Source: Chromera velia (lineage: Eukaryota > Sar > Chromeraceae). Taken from it: DNA of 29,051 nt. How positions within the stretch are numbered: position 1 is the first letter of the stretch; the number at the start of each line of letters is the position of its first letter. A program made the position numbers and the translations under genes. The stretch covers positions 997 through 30,047 of the forward strand of contig JAHBMJ010004089.1 in the NCBI GenBank assembly GCA_018398765.1, given 5' to 3'. Shown one piece after another: positions 12,263-21,538 of the stretch. A model generated the notes under the pieces. The model worked only from the letters and a program-made list of their open reading frames with translations, was not told the origin of the DNA and made no database searches.

Positions 12263-12890
12263 TTTTCTCCTCCCTCGCCCGCGGTGAACAACGATCGAAG
12301 TGGGGAAAGACCTCTGTAGATCGCCACAAGCACACAAGCATGAAGTGTGCTTCCGACGAAAGAGCTGTCCACTGAGCCGATGGATCAATCAACCCTTCTG
12401 ACAGGCTGTACGTATATATATATACGTCAATTCGATCCATTCCCTCCTAGCTCAATTCGTGCATGGGTGCATGTATCAAAAAGAAAAAAAAAACACCATG
12501 CATGAAGTTTCGCTCGTGCGCGCGCGGTCGATCACGACTGCATGCATGCATGCATGTTCAAGTCATGCAGGAGACGGAACAGTCTGACCCGGCCTGAAAA
12601 TTCCTGCATGCATGGAGACGCCGCCTCGTCGGCCTCGAATGTCCTCGATCATTGAAAACTTTCCTTCCGCGACCGTCGAAGGACACACAGCAACGTCGGG
12701 TCGACCCCCTCTAGCTCCTCAGACGTCCACCACTATCATCAGCACGCACGCACGCACGCAGAGTCTTGATAGAGCCGTCTGCATTCCAGGACTGTGACAG
12801 TATTCACGTGTTCTTCTTGCAAATTTAAGACAAGAATAAAGAAAGTGGAAAACTTCAAGAAAGAACTTCTGCAGTTCAGCCTGAGGGCCC
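12263..12890. promoter_or_regulatory. divergent promoter region with TGCATGCA motifs
   Basis: This gap lies between the ATG of the membrane-protein gene (minus, 12262) and the ATG of the E2-fold gene (plus, 12891). It contains a run of overlapping TGCATGCA cores at 12539-12556, another core at 12605-12612, and CATGCATG near 12498. There is also a TATATATA stretch at 12414-12424 and a CGCGCGCG patch near 12520. No coding sequence is supported. Placement between two 5' ends fits a shared bidirectional promoter. Confidence 0.5.
12539..12556. promoter_or_regulatory. overlapping TGCATGCA run in divergent promoter
   Basis: TGCATGCATGCATGCATG contains three overlapping palindromic TGCATGCA cores. 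A further isolated core follows at 12605-12612. The match to the known ApiAP2 motif is direct; regulatory function is inferred from location. Confidence 0.4.
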
Positions 12891-13721
12891 ATGGCCGCGA
12901 AACTGTCCACATCATGGGCTTCACCCTCAGTCCCTGGCAAGGGATTGGGCAGGGCGCACTTGGCGCCAACCGATAAGAGATTTTGCAAAGAGATGGACGC
13001 ATTGAGAGACGCCCACTCGGCTGCGCTTGCTCACAAGTCGGAAGCCTCTCCTTCTTTCGATGCCACCGGAGTTCTTTTTGACATGGTCACTTCGCCACGT
13101 CAAGAGAATCCTGAGCATGTCAACATCGTGAAAGGCACGTTCCTCATTCCTCGACGATTACCGGTGAGGAGGCTCTCACGAGGATTTCTGTGTGACATCG
13201 CTGCCAGTCGGTGGGATGACAGACGGGGATACGTGGAGATCAGATGCACAAGTCAATACCCGTTTGTTCCCCCCAAAGTAAAACTCTCCTTCCCCAATCA
13301 CCCTGAGGTGTTTTTTCACTTGCATCCCTTCCTTGACAATGAGGGACAGCCTATAGTTGACATTCTTTCCGATCAATGGTCGCCTGCCAATACAACCCAC
13401 AAGGTTCTGGAAAGCTTGCAGTCTCTCATGGCTTTCCCCGAAGACTTCCTCCCTGACCCCAGGGATCTGCAGTGTGGCGATTCTACGGATAAATTGGAGT
13501 GGTGGAAGGCACTGCTGGAAAACTCAGAGCATCAGGAAGAGGCAGAGAGGAGGTCAGAGGAGGAGGCGGCAGTGGTCGAAAGACGCTGCATGGTGCAAAT
13601 AGCGAGAGCGGCTTCCTCCATTTGCTCCGCTTCCCCGTCATTTTCTTTCATCTCTCTCAGAAATCTGTTGCAGAATTCAAACAGAAAAGCGTATCTCGTC
13701 TGGCTTCTTGTTTGTCGATAG
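12891..13721 (+). CDS. ubiquitin-conjugating (UBC) fold protein lacking the catalytic cysteine
   Basis: The reading frame starts at ATG 12891 and gives 276 residues. A UBC domain occupies about residues 28-190. The E2 hallmark is clear: YPFVPPKVKLSFPNHP followed by HPFLDNEGQPIVDIL and DQWSPANTT, then a crossover helix (KVLESLQSLM). In active E2 enzymes the segment reads HPN...G.ICLDIL. Here the cysteine position is Ile and the HPN asparagine is Phe, so the protein should not form a ubiquitin thioester. It is probably a UEV-like regulator or partner of an active E2. The tail after ~residue 200 is Glu/Arg-rich. A short intron (GTGCAA at ~13591 to CTCTCAG at ~13660) is an alternative that keeps frame and would extend the CDS to 13984. 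The gene is divergent from the membrane-protein gene and convergent with the fusion gene. Confidence 0.8.
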   Translation: MAAKLSTSWASPSVPGKGLGRAHLAPTDKRFCKEMDALRDAHSAALAHKSEASPSFDATGVLFDMVTSPRQENPEHVNIVKGTFLIPRRLPVRRLSRGFLCDIAASRWDDRRGYVEIRCTSQYPFVPPKVKLSFPNHPEVFFHLHPFLDNEGQPIVDILSDQWSPANTTHKVLESLQSLMAFPEDFLPDPRDLQCGDSTDKLEWWKALLENSEHQEEAERRSEEEAAVVERRCMVQIARAASSICSASPSFSFISLRNLLQNSNRKAYLVWLLVCR

Positions 13722-14240
13722 CTTTGAATTACTTTGAATTTGAGTTTTCTGCAAAGTTTGGTTGTATGTTAGAACTGTATCGGTACCTAACTCCCTCGCG
13801 TGTCGGATTGGCTGACGCGTCGGCTCTTCAGTTGATTGAATCCAGAATTACACTTGACACTTGTTTGGGGGGCTTTGACAGCCCGGGGTCACAGCCGCCT
13901 TGTAGTAGGTGCCGCCATATGCATGCAGGTGCTGTCTTCCGTTCCGCCGCAACTTCCGCGCTCGATCCTAGGTATGATCTGTAAAGTTTTAAACTAAAAT
14001 ACGGTTTAAAGTCTGATTTTAGACTATATAAGCTCAATTGAGTTGTGAGATAAAATTATAAAAGTCTACTTGAACAGTTTTTAAATATATATATTTTAAG
14101 TGTTTTAAAACTACTAAACTAGCTAGAAAACTAGTTAAGTGATAAGTTCTAAAACTATATAGTTTCAAGTTTTAAAGATAAAATTTTGAAATTTATTATT
14201 AAGTGAGATCCTATAACTGAAATCTTATCAATTGTAAAGT
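13722..14240. other. convergent spacer with a short AT-rich island
   Basis: 13722-13984 is mixed-composition sequence, either 3' UTR or an alternative last exon of the E2-fold gene, and includes TGCATGCA at 13920-13927. From about 13985 to 14235 it is very AT-rich, with repeated TTTTAAA, AAACTA and TTTAAA words. The fusion-gene frame continues into the right edge of this block beyond its TAG. No mobile-element signature was seen. Confidence 0.6.
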
Positions 14241-14313
14241 CATAAAAGAGAGACTGCCAGAAGTGGTTCGCCTTCAGACAGAGCTGGTTGCCAATCACCA
14301 CAAGTATCCGCTA
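14241..14313 (-). pseudogene. in-frame TAG in the helicase after motif VI, with conserved sequence continuing beyond
   Basis: In the last exon the codons after NVAVTRA are TAG (14313-14311) and then CGG ATA CTT. The frame past the stop still reads RILVVIGNQLCLKANHFWQSL, which matches the normal continuation of UPF1/Sen1 helicases (TRAK.LVV.GN...L...W..L). The usual residue at the stop is Lys or Arg, and AAG to TAG is one substitution. The frame then stays open through AT-rich sequence to a stop near 14150. Either the allele is truncated by some tens of residues, the TAG is read through, or it is a base error. Confidence 0.75.
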
Positions 14314-15293
14314 GGCTCGCGTCACCGCCACGTTCAGCCTCCTTTGGTCTTTGAGGAATCCCAGGTCTCCCCTGAGATTGCTTCTCACTGCTGAGAAGAT
14401 TATGATCTCCATCTCTGAACCCTGCAGGCATATCGAACGGTGTGTGTCGAGTTGATGGCCATTCTCTCTAATCATTTTATGGTAAGAGGAAACCGATCCG
14501 TGTGGTACAAGAGATCCGACCGCGACGCGTCATGGTTGTGCGACAGCAACGGATGGCTCGATTTCTTGAAGGCAGGGGTGCCTCCACGTACACAAACGTA
14601 CTGCCAAAAGAGCCGCAAACGGGGGACCGAGAACGACTAACAAAAAGGATAGAGACGGTCATAAGAAAATATATATAGACGGGTGCACAGTGGAGCCACA
14701 GATTAAGCCCACGCTATTACTTACAGAATCCCCAGGAATCCGAGAGGACCATCTGACAGGTACACGATCACAACTTGGTGCAAAAATAAATATTCCGGCG
14801 TCTAGACCAACCTGGAAACAGTCCACACTCCCCACGAAGATCTCAAGACGACGGGACCTCTTTTCGCTCTCTTCACCCTCCGTGCCTAGGTGACCATCCT
14901 CGCCCTCTGGGGGAAATCCTGCTTCCCGGAGAATGTGCTTCAACAGTTCCCTCTGAGCCGAGTAGGGAGTGATGACCCCGACCCTCACCGGGCCCTCCCT
15001 CCTTCCCTGCTGGGCTTTTGCATCCTTGTCTGTCTTCTGCAAAGACCTGAGCAGCTCTCTGACCACCTCCAGACAGAAGGAGGCCTCCCCCAAGTTGTAC
15101 CAAGAGGGGTTCCCGGGGTCTCGCTGCTCTACCCACGATAGACGACTGCTGTCGAAGAACTGAACGGGCCCAAGCCTGCTTGCACCCATCGAAACCACCA
15201 CTCAGCTGTCCATAAACTGAAGGAAAACGGCTAGCATATGTGATTCAGATCACAGAGTTGAAACGCGCACACGAACACACACACACACACACA

Positions 15294-15331
<38 letters not shown>

Positions 15332-18300
15332 GAAAACAAGAGGTGGAGGGATAGACGGACTGAGCGAGAGAGCGACAGAGAAGCGAGAGTGGGAGAGGGG
15401 GGGGATTGAGGGAGAGAAGAAAAAAAGCCTCGATAAGAACAGCAGAGCCGACTCACAGTCTCAAAATTGCGTACAGGTGAAGCCACCAAGCGTTTTCTGC
15501 CGAACTCATTGGGTCTGCGAATGCACAGACTTTCTCAGAGTTTCGAATTCGGCCCCCGTAGAACCTCTCATTCGGCCATTCAGCAATAACCGGATGCATC
15601 CGATAGTTCACCTCCAGCATCAGCGGTGCACCCTCTGCCTTCTCCGCTGCACCCACTCTGACTCCCCTGTGCATCACCTCACCACCACTCAGAGGGAGAC
15701 ACCGCCGTTCGGCTTCCAATCGTTCAAAAAGACTCCGCTCGTACCCACACGCTTTGCAGGCATTCGAGCTGATGGATGCGGGAAGCTGCCGGGGGTCTCC
15801 TGTGAGGAGCAAACGCCGGACGGCGGATGTTAGAGTGGGGGCAAGCTCCACTTCTGGCGACTGGCCTGCTTCGTCGACGACCACCGTGGGAAAACGGAGG
15901 GCTTTGACGCTAGGACGACCAGAGACACAAATTGTGCAGAACAGAAGGGGAACATGGGCAAGGAGGGCGCACCGGATCTCGCGTTCCTTCTCAGTGAGGG
16001 CCTCAACGGAGGAGCGGACCTGTCTGACTGTCCTCTCCAGAGTCTTCACAAGAGAGAGGAGATGCTCCTCGGATTCTATTGTCCTCTCTGCACGATACCT
16101 CGCAAGGGCTCTCTCCAATTGGGCGGACTCATCTGTTGAGATCTGACCGTTCTCAGAGATGCTTTTGTGGGCCTGGACGAAAGCACGGCAAAGAAGAAGT
16201 GCTGCAGAAACGACCACCCAAAGTGTGTCCCCATGACTGGCAACGACCTCTCTTTTCAACTCACGCAGTTGGGAATCCAGTAGAGAGACTCTAGATTCCA
16301 GAGCCGAAAGGTCACGAGACATCTGAAAGGTCTCTGCAATCGCCTCCACGGTCTCTGTGTGGTCACGAAGGGAGGGGGGGACAGAGTCTCTCAGCGCCTC
16401 TGCCGTGTCGTGGGTGCTGGTCACAAGGTAATCGAGCCTCTCGGTGAGCACACTGACAACGGCTTCACAGGATTGGCCTGCGTTCAATCAATCGAAACAC
16501 GGTGAGGGGACATTTACTTCAGTATACGTCAAGTCATGCGGGTTTGGACCACGTGTTTGCTGGAAAGAGAAACAAAGCGCAGGAATGCAAAAACAAAAAG
16601 CCTAAGAACAGAACGGGGGAAAGGCAACTGCGAAATAAGGTTCGAATCGAAATGTACGGAGAAACATGCAATGCACGCGAAACGAAGAACGCTTAGACAG
16701 ACAGATAGACAGACGAAGGCAGAAACGCGCCTGACCTGCAAGTTCTGCACAGCAGCTCTTCAAGTTCTCTACTCTTTCGTTCATCAGCGCCCTCGCGTTC
16801 CCTGTTTCTTGGTCCTGGTCCCGTGTCCCCTCCATCAGCGCCTCCGCACCTCTCCCACAGGCAAAGAGCGCGTGCAGGAGCCTCATGAGGCGGTAGGGGG
16901 CGTAGTCAGCGTGCAGATGTCCCAGGATGTCGATCCAAAAGTCCCTAACTTCGAGAACTCTCCGGAGTCTATGCTCCAAAAGAAAAGGACTCAAGGGGTG
17001 ATCCATCGAGGTCACCCCTGCCTTGTGTTCGGACGCGAGGAGACCGAGATGGGAGGGCGAAAATGTGGAATTTTCTCTTTGAGACTCTCTCACTTTGCGA
17101 AGAGCCCTTTTGAGAACGTTCTGCGTGGCTTGATTGCTCGGAGCGCACACGAGTACTCGTTCCTTTCGTTTGTAAAGTCGTTCGAGAAGCTCCACAATCG
17201 TTGTCGTCTTTCCCGTCCCAGGGGGGCCTGCACATGCACCCATCTTCATTGATGTCGGTTTTCTGTGATAGTTTTACTCATTTCCTTCCATCACTTGTTG
17301 ACAAGCTTGCCTTCTTTCTATTTGTTGACCTCTGGGACCGCCTACCTTCATCTGACTGTCTGTGTTCACATGGCTTCCTTCACTGCGGAAAAGAGAAACG
17401 AAGTCGTTTTACATCCAAAAAAAGGAAATGATCATCAAGCCTTCACTCGTCTCCTTCCCCTTCTTTCTCATCTTGTCACACATACACATAATCCTCATCT
17501 CTCCCACCCCACGCCCTGCTCCTTTTGTGAGTTGCCCACCCACCAACCCACCAATGGCAGCGATCACCCCCGTGTCCGTCTGCAGCACCCGAGAGACAAC
17601 TTGTTCCTGCGACTCATCCAGACCCGCAACGTTTTGGGCAGAGTTCGAGATGATCATGTCATCATTGTCCTCTCGCCGGGCGATGACGGCTGTTGCTGAA
17701 GCAGAGGCCCCCGAAGGTGTTTGCGCGATCTGAGCCGACGGGATGCCGAGCACTTGAGACTCCAGGAAGGGGGGTCTGTGCTGTTGGGGCTTGTCGAGAG
17801 CTTCGAGGACACGAAGAGGGTGACAGAGAGGGGAGACCACCAGGAGATTCCAATCGGACCTCGGTTTCCCCGAACTCTTCAAGAGTCGTTGCGCCTCCTC
17901 ACAGCCTTCCCCTTCCCCGAGGAAGACCGCAAGCTTCTTTCTGCGCCACTGCAGAACCCCAAACTGAAACAGGGGGGCCAGGGCCAACTCCCCCTGCACC
18001 CCCCTCGGGGCCCCCGAACGGCCCCCATTCCTTTCATCTGGTCTCATCCCCTCTGGAGCAGGCAGCGAGGCGTCGTGTTCTCCCCTCACGAGAAGCACAC
18101 AGGAGTTCTGCAGAAGGAAACAGGGCGGAGTGGCGCAATGGAAGCTTCATGTTGAAATCAAGTCCCAAAGAACAAATCAGACAGAAACACAAAGGCAGGA
18201 CACAACAGCAGGAGAAACCGTTCCAACGGCTTGAACAAACCTTCATGATTGACTCGCAAAGAAAGAACGCTGCGAAGAACAGAATGCGGAGAGAGGGATG

Positions 18301-21300
18301 AGAGGGCCTGCATGGAGAGATGAAGGGAGGGAGAGACTGCTTTCCAAGTAGACCCCCACAGACAAATAATAGCACTGCAGACTCGTAGAGACCACGAACC
18401 TCTGGAAAGATATTCTGCATTTTGGACTGCCGAGTTTGTGAAGAGGTGCACCTCCGCATTGCCTCCTTAAGACGCTCATCTGTCATGTCGCACACGACCT
18501 CTCTGAATCCCGGGACCTTCCCCCTTTGAGGCAGCAGAATCTCATGCACCACCTGGACCCCGAACGGCCTACTGTCCTCGGGTAGGTCTGCGATCCTCAG
18601 CTCTTCCTTGAACAAGTGGCGCCCCGCAATGCCCGCAAGACACTCCTCAATCACCAGAGGCCCGAAGACCTGCAGGCCACAGAGAGGGATTCCGCAATTA
18701 ACAGAATTTCATGATATGATGCTGATGCACGCATACATATAGTCCATGGCAGAGCTGAGACAAGAAAACCACGAGAGCTAGGGGAAGCTTGTGAGCAGCC
18801 TTACAGATATACTGAATGTGTGGATTTCTTGGACGCAAACAGACTTCTGCATACTCTCTCTGCGAGCGGAATGAGTCAGGTACGGTCCGTAAAGGAAGGC
18901 GGGGAGTCACTTCCGTCTTGTTGCTTCGCCTGGCAAAAACTTCATCTCTCGTCATTCCTGCAACAGCCTTCATGAACTCCCTACTCCAAAACCGATCTGG
19001 GCGTGTAGCCTGAATGATCCTTTCGGCCTCCTTCTCTTCTTCCTCTTCCTCAGAATCAGCGTCTGTTTCCACGTCCCCTTCGAGCAGTCCCTCAGCAGCA
19101 ACATGAAGTGAAAGACCGGCACCGCCGTGCGAGTGCCCCTGTGCCCCCAAAAGCTGATCACCTGTCATCTGCTCTTCTGTTACCCCTTCTTCTTCCCTCT
19201 CCCTCTCCCTCCCCACGAAAGCAAACACTTCCCCCAACCCAACTTGCCCTCCCCAGAATCTCTGCAACGCAGCTACCGTCTCCCTTGCTTCCCGCAGGAT
19301 GATTTCCTCAGCAAACGCAGAGGGACAGAGCCACCTGTTCCACTCGAATGGGTCCACAACACAGAGACAAGAAAGACGATCCCATCGCAAAAGTCGTCGA
19401 AGGGACTCCTTGACTCTAGACGGACGAAGTCTCATTTCGCTTCCTGACTCCGAGACCTCCTTTTCCCTCTCCAACTCTCCCTCAGGCTCTTCTCCTGCCA
19501 GAGCATCGGGCCCGGCGCGCACCTCTGTAACTGTCACTCCGCACTGACCCGCCATCTCCACAAGCAGAGACTTCTTCTCACGCAATCCCAGGACCGACTG
19601 CAGACAGACAGCGTCTCTCTGCGTGTTGAGGCTGACAAACCACTCAAGGAAAGCCCCGAAGACTTCAAACACGTGGCTCGCGACTGAGGGGGGCACTTCC
19701 CACGCATCATCTTTCTCCTCGTTCTCCTGATGATGCAAAGCTTGGAGCTGTGCCTCGACAGTGACCGCACGGCTGCTGTCCTCCGGTTCCCAAAATTGGC
19801 TGCAAGGAGAGGTTAACGGAAGAGGAGAGCGACTGTGTAGACAGGTATCCATATGAGGAAAATGATAAATGATTGAGGGGCGCCAAAGCAAAAGACTTAT
19901 GCTTTTCTGGTGTATGGGTGACTTCAGAAGACAATCAAAGGCTGAGTGCTTGACTTGAACAGTTTCTTCTTTGAACTGTGCGACCACTCTCCCTGTGTCT
20001 GTGAGAGTCGGCTCTGTGCATGATTCTGCCTTTGCCACTTTCGATAGCACGCCTCAAGTGGAGAACAAAAAGCACAAGGCGTCGTGTCACAGATCGAGGG
20101 TATCTATGATCTACTCACATTCTGTATCCGTCTACGACTTCATCCACCTCCACCCAACGATTCCCGTCCCCCATTTCCCCATCAGCCCTCCCCAGAGACT
20201 GGGAGCTTCCGGAGCTGCTCTGTTCGCGCAGAAGGTCGGGGACTGCCCAGTCTTCCATCCAGGATGAAAGGGATGGTGAACCTGGAAGCTCCCCTATGAC
20301 GGCTGCATCTGTGTCGCTAGCACATGCTCCTCCTGTGAGGCTGTGGGTCGCCAACGGAGTGTTTGACTCCTGTACTTGTCCTGAAGCTGCGTTCGAGGCT
20401 TCTCCTTCTGCCCGGAATCGCAGCGCCTTGAGGAACGACAACACCAGAAGGGCCCAGGCATAAGAGGAAAGGCCTCCGTCGCGGGACCCCGGCAACTTCT
20501 TCTGCCGGATCCAGTGCTTGACGAAACTGCAGGTGATCGAGTGGAGAAGACAAAGGCAGAACGCATTCAAGTTGAAGTCAAGCAGGAAACATGACGGTGT
20601 GCTTTGAAGAGTCCTGTAGTAGCAGATGGAATCACTAGCAAGAAGATTCGCATGCTTCCAGACACAAAACGGGGAAACAAAGGCTCCTCCTACAAACGCA
20701 TAGACACTTAAGCAGAAGTTTCAATCAAAGAAGGTTTGCATGGAGAAGGAACCAACCCACCGCACTAAGTGCACAGTTTTGGAGTCTGCTTTCCCGAAGT
20801 TCCGAAGCAGTCTTGTGTTGTACAGCGGCAAGAGATGGTTGAAGGAGATGTCGAATTGGAAGGCCTGCTGGGCTGCAGACCGAAAAAAACATGCATGTGC
20901 AGATCCCATAAGCAATGAAGCCTCTCATATCAGTTCATTGGTAGAGGAAGCCGAATCAGGAGTGCTTTTCTGTGGGAGTATTCGCAAGCGCAGTCTCTGG
21001 AACACAAGAGGAATGTGCCCACTGGCAGACGTAAAATTAGACCGCAAAACCAGAGAGAGACACACGTACTTTCTGCATCAAATCTCTCCACCTTCAGCAC
21101 AGGCACGTGCGCCTCCGTTACGCTTTCTGCCTGCCACCCTCCGTGTCTCTGCAACGCCGCTTCCAGAAAATCAATCAAGCGCACATTCAGGAGACGATGC
21201 CGAGCTTTGGAGAACCCCTGCTCTGACTGGGCTGAGAGCCTGCCTCGTCCATTACCAGATGCTGCCCCCCTACCGCTCAAAACTGCTGCTGCCAGAGAGG

Positions 21301-21538
21301 GGGGCACACACACAAGCAGGTCCATGTCCGAGCTCGATGAATCGAAGCCCTGGACGGATGAGTCCCCCATGAAAAGGGAGACAGTTCCCGTCTCCCAAGT
21401 GAAGTGCTCGGACGAAAAGACATCCCGGATAAAGTCAGCCAGGTGTGAGAGTGCGTCTCGCAGCCCGGGAGGGCGTCGAGGCGCGAGGCCCTTCAAGACC
21501 TGAGCCTCTGCCTCTCCCGTCTCTTTGCGAAGAGCCAT
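14311..21538 (-). CDS. terminal nucleotidyltransferase (Cid1/TUTase type) fused to Sen1/UPF1/ZNFX1-type SF1 helicase
   Basis: The predicted exons are 21538-21070, 20872-20761, 20526-20119, 19799-18845, 18669-18400, 18107-17552, 17227-16736, 16477-15475, 15175-14812 and 14421-14311. All are GT-AG with matching phase, giving 1579 residues before TAG. Residues ~1-500 are a nucleotidyltransferase: SSVQGF...SDMDL (58-74) carries two catalytic Asp, FDISFN gives the third (D164), [10 protein letters not shown] and VKHW...LSSYAW follow, and a PAP-associated DPFEWN sits at ~479. An acidic linker follows. Helicase residues ~636-1579 show [16 protein letters not shown] (Sen1-type 1A start), Q-motif LDESQ (~901), Walker A GPPGTGKT (924-931), DEAGQ (~1289), GDPRQLP (~1314), NYRMHP (~1378), [17 protein letters not shown] and [10 protein letters not shown] (motif VI). 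Exon 19799-18845 carries both PAP-associated and helicase-start sequence in one frame, so the fusion is not a splicing artefact. It probably tails and unwinds RNA. An upstream start is possible. Confidence 0.85.
15275..15328. repeat. (AC)n(AG)n microsatellite in intron
   Basis: A compound AC then AG dinucleotide run lies within the intron 15176-15474 of the fusion gene. Confidence 0.95.
21320..21367 (-). other. nucleotidyltransferase active-site motif with Gly-to-Asp change
   Basis: The segment reads [18 protein letters not shown]. In Cid1/TUTase enzymes the loop is F-G-S-x-x-x-G-L followed by S-D-x-D-L with fixed spacing. Aligning on SDMDL puts Asp where the first Gly of the G-S pair is expected, with the Ser kept. 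Both metal-binding Asp residues (DMD) are present, and the third is in the next exon (FQFDIS). The domain therefore looks catalytically competent, but its triphosphate-contacting loop is altered. Confidence 0.6.

Noticed and set aside
14280-14330. A mini-intron removing the TAG
   Set aside because: Every nearby GT-AG pair either deletes the conserved NVAVTRA or GN residues or is too short, so splicing does not rescue the frame.
15754-16146. Plus-strand frames opposite the helicase
   Set aside because: They are antisense to unmistakable helicase motifs (DEAGQ, GDPRQLP).
18845-19799. Two adjacent genes (nucleotidyltransferase and helicase) rather than one fusion
   Set aside because: The PAP-associated segment and the helicase N-terminal start lie in one exon without stop or frame change, and both flanking junctions match in phase.
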